Source of the DNA: Streptomyces cupreus
GTDB taxonomy: Bacteria > Actinomycetota > Actinomycetes > Streptomycetales > Streptomycetaceae
DNA: 64,000 nt
Direction: 5' to 3'
NCBI RefSeq assembly: GCF_014257025.1
Contig: NZ_JACMSF010000034.1
Location: 1-64,000, forward strand
Both the position numbers and the translations under genes were made by a program. The notes under the pieces were generated by a model. It saw nothing but the letters and a program-made list of their open reading frames with translations. It did no database searches and was not told the DNA's origin. Shown piece by piece: positions 43,661-53,850 of this stretch (the stretch's first letter is position 1; every line of letters starts with the position of its first letter).

Positions 43661-43822
43661 TCAGACCTCGACCTCGATGACCGTGGCCTCGGTGATGTTG
43701 GTGGCCTCCACCAGGAGGGTCTCGCTGGGTGCGGTGGCCGAGGCGGCGCCGACGGCACTGAGCGTCACGCCCTCCTGGCCGGGCTCCAGGTGGATGCGGA
43801 TGACCTTCTTCTCTTCGGGCAT
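43661..43822 (-). CDS. 53-aa Cys-free peptide, candidate RiPP precursor
   Basis: A 53-residue ORF starting MPEEKKVIRIHLEPGQEG, with GAAGGGA nine bases before the ATG. The first 18 residues are charged and leader-like. The rest has no Cys, Trp, Tyr or Phe and is rich in Val, Thr, Ala and Glu, ending ATVIEVEV. It sits directly between the SPASM radical SAM gene (137 bp upstream) and a HemN-like radical SAM gene, all on the same strand. Its small size, position and codon use are those of a ribosomal peptide substrate. No known precursor family is recognised. Confidence 0.72.
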   Translation of the reverse strand: MPEEKKVIRIHLEPGQEGVTLSAVGAASATAPSETLLVEATNITEATVIEVEV

Positions 43823-43959
43823 GTCCGTGTTCCCTTCGATGAGGGGCGGCAGCGGTCGCGCCGCCCGCGGACGGGGCCCGCTCACGACGTCGGGAGCGGG
43901 GTCGGTGGGGCCCGGCGAGATCGCCGGGCGCGATCGGCACACGGCCGGTGGGGCCGCGT

Positions 43960-45276
43960 CTAACGCGGGGTGAGAGTCAGGCGTACGTCGCGTCGCTTGC
44001 GCTCCCGCCAGTAGCGGCCGGCGCGCAGCATGAACTCCTGGAGGTACTCGGTGGCACCGCACCCCTTCGGGTCGCCGGTGAGATTGCGGGCCAGCGGGGG
44101 GCACCGGAACTGGCACCAGATGTCCTCCGCGGCCACCGGGCAGCTTCCGCACACGGTGTGGTCGCTGAACCGGATGTCGCGGAAGGCGTCGAAGCCGGTC
44201 TCCCAGATGTCGGCGAAGGACCGCTCGGTCAGGTTCCCGGCCCGGTGCAGCTGTCCCGACATGCAGTTGCTGCACGGGTAGACATCGCCGCGGCTGTTGA
44301 CGTAGACGACCGAGCGGCCGCACTTCTCCTGGCCGACGGCGCGTTCGAGGCGCTGGCAGAACTGGATGGTGTCCACACCGCGGATCTCGTCCGCGGCCCG
44401 CCCGCCGGCCTCCGGGCCCGAAGGGGCCTCGGGCCCGATGTCGGGTTGGATGTCCGGGGAGGTGGAGTACCGCTCCATGCAGCGCCGGTAGACCTCGAAG
44501 ACCTCGTCGACGTCCTCGGGGCGCAGCAGCATGTCCGGGTGGAGCAGGGCGCGGCCCACGGGGTGGGTCTCCAGCCACTGCGGCCGGGGGTAGCCCCGCT
44601 CCGCGCACCACTCGAAGATCTCCTCGGCGTCCTGGATGTTGTTGCGGTGGACGGAGATCGCGGTACGGAACACATGGCCGTGCCGGCGCATCGTCTCGAA
44701 GGCGCGCTGGAGCTTGGGAAAGTCCATCCGCCCGCGCACGGTGCGCTCGGGGTCGGCGGTGTCGAAGCTGATGAAGAACGACTGGCCGGGCGGGATCGCC
44801 GCGAGCTTCTCCTCGGTGATCAGCAGGCCGTTGGTGAAGATCTGGGTGCTGAACGGCTTGCTGCGGGCGTACCGGATGATCTCCACCGCGTCCCGGTGCG
44901 AGAAGATCTCGCCCCCCGTCAGGAAGACCTGGAGCACGCCCATCTCGGCGAACTCGTCGAGCAGGGCCTTGATGCGCGGGGTGGACATCTCGTCGGGGCG
45001 CTTGAGCGCGGAGTCCGCGTAACAGTGCTTGCAGCGCAGGTTGCACAGGTTCGTGGTCTCCACGAACGCGATGGCCGGGGCGGACAGATGGAACCGGTCC
45101 AGGGTCACCAGCGGATCGCTGAGCGCGTGGGTCATCAACTCCTCGGCGGGGACCGGCCGTCCGGCGTTGTGCCGCAGGATCAGCTGTCGCGCCGAGTCGG
45201 CGAGGAACTCCACATGACCGTTGGGCAGGAGGGCGACCAATCCGCCCTCGTTCACCTGGAATGGGATCTTCCGCAC
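43960..45276 (-). CDS. SPASM radical SAM enzyme with RRE-like N-terminus
   Basis: A 438-residue maturase-type radical SAM protein. Residues 1-60 have a PqqD/RRE-like pattern (GGLVALLPNGHVEFL, then GRPVPAEELMTHAL). The radical SAM cluster ligands are Cys78, 82 and 85 (CNLRCKHC), with the GGE motif LTGGEIF. A SPASM-type C-terminus holds nine further Cys (307, 319, 335, 338, 376, 379, 388, 392, 406), enough for two auxiliary Fe-S clusters. Such enzymes modify a peptide by C-C, C-S or ether crosslinking or by epimerisation. GTG 45276 has GGAGG nine bases upstream. First gene of the minus-strand run; its promoter is described separately. Confidence 0.9.
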   Translation of the reverse strand: MRKIPFQVNEGGLVALLPNGHVEFLADSARQLILRHNAGRPVPAEELMTHALSDPLVTLDRFHLSAPAIAFVETTNLCNLRCKHCYADSALKRPDEMSTPRIKALLDEFAEMGVLQVFLTGGEIFSHRDAVEIIRYARSKPFSTQIFTNGLLITEEKLAAIPPGQSFFISFDTADPERTVRGRMDFPKLQRAFETMRRHGHVFRTAISVHRNNIQDAEEIFEWCAERGYPRPQWLETHPVGRALLHPDMLLRPEDVDEVFEVYRRCMERYSTSPDIQPDIGPEAPSGPEAGGRAADEIRGVDTIQFCQRLERAVGQEKCGRSVVYVNSRGDVYPCSNCMSGQLHRAGNLTERSFADIWETGFDAFRDIRFSDHTVCGSCPVAAEDIWCQFRCPPLARNLTGDPKGCGATEYLQEFMLRAGRYWRERKRRDVRLTLTPR

Positions 45277-45314
45277 GGGTCCCCGCCTCCCGGAAGGCCA
45301 AAGTCAACATTCGT

Positions 45315-45363
45315 TGAACTCATGACCTGATGAACTCTACGGAGAATGAATAAGCTTTGGCAA
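45315..45363 (-). promoter_or_regulatory. Promoter of radical SAM operon with GAGTTCA direct repeats
   Basis: On the minus strand, TTGCCA (45363-45358) and TAGAGT (45339-45334) are separated by 18 bp, a good sigma-70-type promoter. Direct repeats GAGTTCA at 45337-45331 and 45321-45315, 16 bp apart, overlap the -10 and start region and suggest a repressor-binding site. Confidence 0.55.
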
Positions 45364-45432
45364 GAGGTATCCGGGCGGTCGGTTCCCGCGTGCCGGTGGT
45401 GCCGGTGGCATGGTCGGTGCGAGGCTGAGCGT

Positions 45433-45873
45433 ATGAACATCCCTTTCCTGGACGCCTGGCGGAAGCGGCATGGTCTCGCCCGCGGCGTCGCCGTGTTCGC
45501 GGACGGCGACGACACTCACGAGGGCATCGCCGAGCTGCTCTCCGAGTGCGATCTGCTCCGCTCCCAGGCGTCCCGGGAGGGGATCCGTCTCGACGACTCC
45601 GCCGCCTCGCTGGAGGCCCTCGACCAGCTGCTGCCGCGCTGGCGCGACGACGAGGAGGTGCTGCCCTGGCTCGGCAACGACGCCGGTCTCTACCTCGGTA
45701 CGGTCATCGTGCGCACGGTCCCGGGCGCGCAGTGGGAGATCTGGCCGAGCGGCCAGCCCGTCGTACGGCTCTCCTCGGGCCGTGAGTTCGATGTCGTCGC
45801 CTCCGGGCACGAGTGGGCCTCCAGTGGTGTGCCGGAGCTCTCGCAGCTCTACGCGGAGGTCGCGGAGGCGTGA
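45433..45873 (+). CDS. Conserved hypothetical protein (DUF6278-like)
   Basis: A 146-residue soluble protein: MNIPFLDAWRKRHGLARGVA, then a central LLPRWRDDEEVLPWLGNDAGLYL and a C-terminal QPVVRLSSGREFDVVASGHEW. I associate this arrangement with an actinobacterial family of unknown function (DUF6278 from memory, not searched). The ATG at 45433 was chosen; upstream frame translation is Cys/Trp-rich and unlikely. Divergent from the radical SAM operon and upstream of gluA. Confidence 0.7.
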   Translation: MNIPFLDAWRKRHGLARGVAVFADGDDTHEGIAELLSECDLLRSQASREGIRLDDSAASLEALDQLLPRWRDDEEVLPWLGNDAGLYLGTVIVRTVPGAQWEIWPSGQPVVRLSSGREFDVVASGHEWASSGVPELSQLYAEVAEA

Positions 45874-45999
45874 ATCCCTGGCCTGAGCTGCGGCTTAAAT
45901 ACGGCTAATGCCCGAAAAGTGCGTGTCGCCCATTAGTTCCCGTTTTGTCTGGATAGTTTGCGGCAACCACGACACAGCTGAGAGTGGGTAGGGCTGGGC

Positions 46000-46743
46000 A
46001 TGGTCCTCGATCCGTTGATCGAACTGCGTGACGTCAACAAGTACTACGGAGAGCTGCACGTCCTGCAGGACGTCAACCTCACCGTCGGCAAGGGGGAGGT
46101 GGTCGTGGTCATCGGCCCTTCGGGGTCGGGGAAGTCGACCCTGTGCAGGGCGATCAACAGGCTGGAGACGATCCGCTCCGGCACGATCCTGCTCGCCGGA
46201 CAGCCGCTGCCCGAGGAGGGCAAGGCCCTCGCACGGCTGCGCGCCGATGTCGGCATGGTCTTCCAGTCCTTCAACCTCTTCGCCCACAAGACCGTTCTGC
46301 AGAACATCTCGCTGGGTCAGATCAGGGTCCGCGGCCGCAAGAAGGAGCAGGCGGACAAGCGCTCCCGTGAACTCCTCGACCGGGTGGGCCTCGCCGACCA
46401 GGCCGACAAGTTCCCGGCCCAGCTCTCCGGCGGACAGCAGCAGCGGGTGGCCATCGCCCGCGCCCTCGCCATGGAGCCCAAGGCGCTGCTGTTCGACGAG
46501 CCGACCTCGGCGCTCGACCCCGAGATGATCAACGAGGTGCTCGAAGTCATGCGGCAACTGGCCCGCGAGGGCATGACCATGGTCGTCGTCACCCACGAGA
46601 TGGGCTTCGCCCGGTCCGCCGCCAACCGCGTCGTCTTCATGTCCGACGGCCGCATCGTCGAGGACCGCGCGCCCGAGGACTTCTTCACCGCCCCGGAGAG
46701 CGAGCGCGCCCGGGACTTCCTGTCCAAGATCCTCAAGCACTGA
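46000..46743 (+). CDS. gluA: Glutamate-type amino acid ABC transporter ATPase (GluA)
   Basis: A 247-residue polar-amino-acid ABC ATPase. Walker A GPSGSGKSTLCRAINRLE, Q-loop MVFQSFNLFAHKT, signature LSGGQQQRVAIARAL and Walker B LLFDEPTSALDPE, with the H-loop VVVTHEMGFA, all match GluA/GlnQ enzymes. These normally head gluABCD operons, but the binding protein and permease genes are absent here; the following 600 bp are non-coding and pseudogene. Either its partners are elsewhere or it is an orphan of operon decay. Confidence 0.9.
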   Translation: MVLDPLIELRDVNKYYGELHVLQDVNLTVGKGEVVVVIGPSGSGKSTLCRAINRLETIRSGTILLAGQPLPEEGKALARLRADVGMVFQSFNLFAHKTVLQNISLGQIRVRGRKKEQADKRSRELLDRVGLADQADKFPAQLSGGQQQRVAIARALAMEPKALLFDEPTSALDPEMINEVLEVMRQLAREGMTMVVVTHEMGFARSAANRVVFMSDGRIVEDRAPEDFFTAPESERARDFLSKILKH

Positions 46744-47003
46744 ACGGGGAGTGCGACCCATGCCGCGTACCACACCTGTGTCCTCGACGGCACCGGACGA
46801 CGGATGCTCAAGCCCCGCTCACCGCCCGGGAAGTGTCCCGCGCCGGCCCTCGACTACGATGGGCGGTTCGTCCCCCTAGCGGTCGCCGTGGCCGGCCGGT
46901 TCAGCCGGGGACGCTGCTGCCGGAGGGGGGAATACCCCCACGGCCCCTCGACCGCAGGGGGCAGCAGACACAGAGCCATACCCGATCCGGCGGCAGTCGG
47001 AGA

Positions 47004-47345
47004 TCACTGCTCGCGCAACGGGACCGACACGTACGACGGGTCGTTCGCCGGCGAGGAGAAGGTCAGCTGCGCGCCGGTCGGGTTGTGCTCGATGCAGAGC
47101 GGGTCGACCGTGTCGACCACCAGGGCGAGCCGGTGCCCCGCCGGGACGTCGCAGGCCGTGGGAAACGCTCCAGGCCGACGCCGAACGGCTTGTGGGGCGT
47201 ACGCCCGTGGAAGGTGCAGGGCGCGTTGCTGACCAGCTTGCCGAGGCCGGGCGGGCCCCCGTCGTAGAGATGGGCGACGAGGGTACCGCTGGGCCGACGC
47301 CGGCGATCAGGGTACGCCGAGACGATGCCCACGGCGGTCGTGCGC
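47004..47345 (-). pseudogene. Remnant of X-Pro dipeptidyl-peptidase / CocE-type C-terminal domain
   Basis: On the minus strand, two frames joined near 47161 read as the C-terminal beta-sandwich of a PepX/CocE peptidase: SGTLVAHLYDGGPPGLGKLV and GRTPHKPFGV in one frame, then CDVPAGHRLALVVDTVDPL and PTGAQLTFSS in the next. A single missing base after TTCCC explains the shift. The catalytic N-terminal domain is absent and the neighbouring gene begins at once. The interval 46744-47003 between gluA and this remnant shows no gene. Confidence 0.72.
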
Positions 47346-47362
47346 AGAGCCTTGCGAGATCC

Positions 47363-48121
47363 TCAGGAGGCGCGGTGGGAGTTACGGGGAGCCGCCGGGG
47401 CCGGCAGGGGCGTCTGCGCGGTCCGGGTGACATCGCCGACCAGTTCGACCACGTCCGGTCCATAGGCCTGGGAGTTGACGACCTTCAGCAGCAGGACGAA
47501 GGAGTTGCTGCCGTACTTGCGGGTCAGGCGCTCGTGGTTGCGGGCCAGATAGCGGGTCGCGGCCTGGTTGGTGATGGCGCGCTGGCCGCAGAAGAGGAAG
47601 ACCGGACGGCTCTGCTTCGGGTCGCCCGCGGTGAGCCTGGCCAGCAGTACGTACTCGGCGACGCCCGCCTCCAGCCGGTAGCGCTCGGTGCCGATCTGGA
47701 AGGCGCCCCGGTCCGGGCCGGGTTCGGGGTCGATGTTGATGCGTATCCCGGGCAGCATCGCGGACATGTGGGCCAGCATGCGCCGGTTCGACCCCGGGCC
47801 GCCCACACAGAACTCGGTGCGCTCGCCGAAGCCCTGATGGACCGCGTCCTGCGTGACCACCTGGGTGTGCGCGCCGCAGTCCTTGATCAGCGCGGACAGC
47901 TCCAGCAGTGCGAAGACGTCGAAGCGGTGCACCGCGGGTTCGGAGGTGGCCGGGTCGCGGTTGACGACGAGCAGTGACTCCGAGTTCTCCGGCAGCCCGA
48001 AGAAGGCCTGCTTGCGGCGGAGCTTCCGCTTCCACACATAGGTCCGGGCCAGCCAGCCGATCGCGGCACTGATGCCTGCGGCCACCACGCCGAGGACGAT
48101 ATTGCGTACGTCGTCATTCAT
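47363..48121 (-). CDS. Membrane-anchored hypothetical protein
   Basis: A 252-residue protein with one N-terminal transmembrane helix (NIVLGVVAAGISAAIGWLA) and a large cytoplasmic or exported soluble domain: SLLVVNRDPATSEPAVHRFD, TEFCVGGPGSNRRMLAHM and VFLFCGQRAITNQAATRYL. No family with known function is recognised. The ATG at 48121 is chosen because the membrane helix follows it directly. Divergent from the gamma-glutamyltransferase gene. Confidence 0.75.
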   Translation of the reverse strand: MNDDVRNIVLGVVAAGISAAIGWLARTYVWKRKLRRKQAFFGLPENSESLLVVNRDPATSEPAVHRFDVFALLELSALIKDCGAHTQVVTQDAVHQGFGERTEFCVGGPGSNRRMLAHMSAMLPGIRINIDPEPGPDRGAFQIGTERYRLEAGVAEYVLLARLTAGDPKQSRPVFLFCGQRAITNQAATRYLARNHERLTRKYGSNSFVLLLKVVNSQAYGPDVVELVGDVTRTAQTPLPAPAAPRNSHRAS

Positions 48122-48203
48122 GGGCGCGCATGGTAGCGCGTGCTCCTGACGGGGGCATGTCGATCCATTAGGCTGCGCGAACGGTTCCTGACTGGAGGTG
48201 CGG

Positions 48204-50003
48204 ATGCGTCTTTCCGTCGCACGCAAGCTGTCGGTCCTCGCGGTCTCTGCCGCCGTGGTGTCGGTGGGGGCGGCGGCGCCTCCCACCGCTTCCGGTACGG
48301 CCGTCGAGAAGGTCCCCGTCGCCGTGGGCTACGGCGGCGCCGTGGCGAGCGTCGACGCGGACGCCTCCGCCGCCGGGATCGAGGTGCTGAAGAAGGGCGG
48401 CAACGCCGTCGACGCGGCCGTCGCCACCGCCGCCGCGCTGGGCGTCACCGAGCCCTACTCCGCGGGCATCGGAGGAGGCGGCTACTTCGTCTACTACGAC
48501 GCGGGGTCCCGTACGGTACGCACGATCGACGGCCGTGAGACCGCCCCGCTGAGCGCGGACTCCGGGCTGTTCCTGGAGAACGGCAAGCCGCTCGCCTTCG
48601 CCGACGCCGTCAGCAGCGGCCTCGGTGTCGGGACGCCGGGCACACCCGCGACCTGGCAGACGGCGCTGGACAAGTGGGGCAGCAAGAAGCTCGGGAGCCT
48701 GCTCAAGCCGGCCGAGCGCCTCGCCCGCGAGGGCTTCGTGGTCGACGACACCTTCCGCGCGCAGACCGCCGCGAACGAGAAGCGGTTCCGCTACTTCCCC
48801 GACACCACCGAGCTGTTCCTGCCCGGCGGGTCGCTCCCGGTCGTCGGCTCCACCTTCAAGAACCCCGATCTCGCCCGTACCTACAAGCAGTTGGGCCGGG
48901 AAGGAGCGCGCGCGCTGTACCGCGGCGACCTCGCCGAGGACATCGTGAACACGGTCAACAAGCCGCCCGTGGACCCCGCTACCGGCTGGAACGCCCGCCC
49001 CGGCGACCTCACCGCCAAGGACCTCTCCGCCTACCGCGTCAAACTCCAGGCGCCCACGAAGACCTCGTACCGCGGTCTCGACGTCTACTCCATGGCGCCC
49101 TCTTCCTCCGGTGGCACGACTGTCGGTGAGGCTCTCAACATCGTTGAGCGGACCGACCTTTCGAAGGCGAGCGAGGTCCAGTACCTGCATCGCTACATCG
49201 AGGCGAGCCGGATCGCGTTCGCCGACCGAGGGCGCTGGGTGGGCGACCCCGCCTTCGAGGACGTACCGACGAAGGAGCTGCTGTCGCAGCGGTACGCCGA
49301 CTCCCGGGAATGCCTGATCAAGGACGACGCCGTGCTGACGAGCCCGCTCGCGCCGGGGGACCCGCGCAACCCGGCCGCCTGCGACGCGGGTGGTACGGCG
49401 GCCCCGACGACGTACGAGGGCGACAGCACGACCCATCTGACGGTGGCCGACAAGTGGGGCAACGTGGTCTCGTACACGCTGACCATCGAGCAGACCGGCG
49501 GCAGCGGCATCACGGTCCCGGGCCGCGGCTTCATCCTCAACAACGAGCTGACGGACTTCTCCTTCGCCCCCGCCAACCCAGCCGTTCACGACCCGAATCT
49601 GCCGGGTCCGGGCAAGCGGCCGCGCTCCTCCATGTCCCCGACGATCGTTCTCGACCAGCACGGCAGGCCCGTCGTGGCGCTCGGTTCGCCCGGTGGCGCC
49701 ACCATCATCACAACGGTGCTGCAGACCCTGACCGGCTTCCTCGACCGTGGACAGCCGCTCGTCGACGCCATCGCCGCGCCGCGCGCCAGCCAGCGCAACC
49801 AGACGACCACCGAGCTCGAACCCGGGCTGTACAACAGCCCGTTGAGGGCACAGCTGGAGTCGATCGGGCACGGCTTCCGGCTCAATCCCGAGATCGGCGC
49901 GGCCACCGGCGTCCAGCGACTGCCGGACGGCAAGTGGCTCGCCGCCGCCGAGAAGGCACGCCGGGGCGGCGGCTCGGCGATGGTCGTGCACCCGGCGCCG
50001 TAG
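48204..50003 (+). CDS. ggt: Gamma-glutamyltransferase
   Basis: A secreted Ntn-hydrolase of 599 residues that cleaves gamma-glutamyl bonds of glutathione-like substrates. A Sec signal (about 1-30: MRLSVARKLSVLAVSAAVVS) precedes the chain. The autoprocessing and catalytic Thr is in GDSTTHLTVADKWGN, the start of the small subunit. Other conserved segments are GGNAVDAAVATAAALGVTEPYSAGIGGGGYF and the C-terminal GSPGGATIITTVLQTL. ATG 48204 has GGAGG five bases upstream. Confidence 0.94.
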   Translation: MRLSVARKLSVLAVSAAVVSVGAAAPPTASGTAVEKVPVAVGYGGAVASVDADASAAGIEVLKKGGNAVDAAVATAAALGVTEPYSAGIGGGGYFVYYDAGSRTVRTIDGRETAPLSADSGLFLENGKPLAFADAVSSGLGVGTPGTPATWQTALDKWGSKKLGSLLKPAERLAREGFVVDDTFRAQTAANEKRFRYFPDTTELFLPGGSLPVVGSTFKNPDLARTYKQLGREGARALYRGDLAEDIVNTVNKPPVDPATGWNARPGDLTAKDLSAYRVKLQAPTKTSYRGLDVYSMAPSSSGGTTVGEALNIVERTDLSKASEVQYLHRYIEASRIAFADRGRWVGDPAFEDVPTKELLSQRYADSRECLIKDDAVLTSPLAPGDPRNPAACDAGGTAAPTTYEGDSTTHLTVADKWGNVVSYTLTIEQTGGSGITVPGRGFILNNELTDFSFAPANPAVHDPNLPGPGKRPRSSMSPTIVLDQHGRPVVALGSPGGATIITTVLQTLTGFLDRGQPLVDAIAAPRASQRNQTTTELEPGLYNSPLRAQLESIGHGFRLNPEIGAATGVQRLPDGKWLAAAEKARRGGGSAMVVHPAP

Positions 50004-52544
<2,541 letters not shown>

Positions 52545-52665
52545 CGGATCCGTACCTTCGTTGACGACGTACCGGAGTCGGGTAACCCGGACATGGTGCG
52601 CTTATGTCACGATGGCATGTTCTGTTGCGGTGGGCACGTTCTGGCGCCTACGGACGGGGCCTGCG

Positions 52666-53433
52666 TCACCTGGCCGTCAGAATCCTTGGGCCCTCTTCTG
52701 TAATCGCCACCGTGTGCTCCACGTGCGCCGCCCTCGATCCGTCGTTCGACTTGAGGGTCCAGCCGTCCGGGGCCGCGTGGTAGCCGTCCTTGCCGCCCGT
52801 GATCAGCATCGGCTCGATCGCCAGGGCCATGCCGTGGCGCAGGGGCATGCCTCGGCGGGGGCGGCCCTCGTTCGGGACCCCGGGGTCCTCGTGCATCTGG
52901 CGGCCGATGCCATGGCCGCCGAAGCCGTCGGGGATGCCGTAGCCCGCCTCGCGGCAGACCGTGCCGATGGCGTGGGCGATGTCGCCGATGCGGTTGCCGA
53001 CCACGGCCGCCTCGATGCCGGCGGCCAGGGCACGCTCGGCCGTGTCGATCAGGCGCAGGTCCGCCGGGCGCGGCCTGCCCACGGTGAAGGTGATCGCCGA
53101 GTCACCGGCCCAGCCGCCCAGTTGGGCGCCGAAGTCGATGGACACCAGGTCGCCGTCGCGCAGGCGGTACGCGGTGGGGATGCCGTGCACGATCGCGTCG
53201 TTCACCGAGGCGCAGATGACGGCGGGGAACGGGGTCGGCGCGAAGGACGGGCGGTAGCCGAGGAAGGGGGATGTCGCGCCCGCCTCCCGCAGGACGGCAT
53301 GGGCCACCTCGTCCAGCTCCCGCAGGGAAACGCCCACGTCAGCGGCTTCTCGTACGGCTGTCAGGCCGCGGGCGACGACCTGGCCCGCCTCGTACATGGC
53401 ATCGATCGATGTGTCCGTCTTCAGTTCCACCAT
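52666..53433 (-). CDS. map: Methionine aminopeptidase type I
   Basis: A 255-residue M24A peptidase removing N-terminal Met from new proteins. Metal ligands are seen as Asp in VSIDFGA, Asp in WAGDSA, His in FGGHGIGRQMH and Glu in AIEPMLI plus a C-terminal Glu. VNDAIVHGIPT holds the substrate-facing His. The ATG at 53433 was selected; it leaves 32 bp to the divergent XRE gene with an operator-like palindrome. It is distinct from the ribosomal-operon map gene normally near secY. Confidence 0.95.
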   Translation of the reverse strand: MVELKTDTSIDAMYEAGQVVARGLTAVREAADVGVSLRELDEVAHAVLREAGATSPFLGYRPSFAPTPFPAVICASVNDAIVHGIPTAYRLRDGDLVSIDFGAQLGGWAGDSAITFTVGRPRPADLRLIDTAERALAAGIEAAVVGNRIGDIAHAIGTVCREAGYGIPDGFGGHGIGRQMHEDPGVPNEGRPRRGMPLRHGMALAIEPMLITGGKDGYHAAPDGWTLKSNDGSRAAHVEHTVAITEEGPRILTAR

Positions 53434-53443
53434 GCCAATTACT

Positions 53444-53453
53444 ATACCGGTAT
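53444..53453. promoter_or_regulatory. Palindrome ataccggtat between map and XRE regulator
   Basis: A 10-bp perfect palindrome lies within the 32-bp divergent intergenic space. Its AT-rich surroundings overlap both likely promoters, so the XRE protein probably represses both genes from here. Confidence 0.6.
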
Positions 53454-53465
53454 TAGAATGGCGGC

Positions 53466-53717
53466 ATGGTGCGTAACCCCTTGACACCCGAAGAGCGCGA
53501 GCGCGGTGAGCGGCTCGGGCGGCTGCTCCGCGAGGCCCGCGGTGGCCGCAGCATGGCGGAGGTCGCGGCCAGCGCCGGTGTCTCTGCCGAGACCCTCCGC
53601 AAGATCGAGACCGGGCGGGCGCCGACCCCGGCCTTCTTCACGGTGGCCGCGCTGGCTCGGGCGCTCGGGCTCTCGATGGACGAGCTGGCCGGATTGTGCA
53701 CGCCGGTCGGCGTGTGA
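53466..53717 (+). CDS. XRE-family HTH regulator
   Basis: An 83-residue protein consisting of one Cro/C1 HTH (GRLLREARGGRSMAEVAASA, recognition region SAETLRKIETGRAPTPAFFTV), with GLSMDELAGL at the end. No effector domain is present, so its DNA binding is not obviously ligand-controlled. It is transcribed away from map with a shared palindromic operator. Confidence 0.85.
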   Translation: MVRNPLTPEERERGERLGRLLREARGGRSMAEVAASAGVSAETLRKIETGRAPTPAFFTVAALARALGLSMDELAGLCTPVGV

Positions 53718-53850
53718 GTCCGCGCCCGCACGTCACGTACCGGCAGGGCGGGCGTACTCTGCGTCCCGCCGGAAAACTCCCTGTAGCTTCTTCGTAACAC
53801 GACTGGTGTTGCCTACGGACCGGAGTGCTCCGGTCTGGCGGGAGTTGGGC

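Noticed and set aside
45900..45945. Inverted ctaatg/cattag before gluA as a riboswitch
   Set aside because: Arms of only 6 bp with a 20-base spacer; no conserved riboswitch core was recognised.
48168..49991. 607-codon minus-strand frame antisense to ggt
   Set aside because: Shadow of the gamma-glutamyltransferase gene, which has a signal peptide and catalytic Thr motif.
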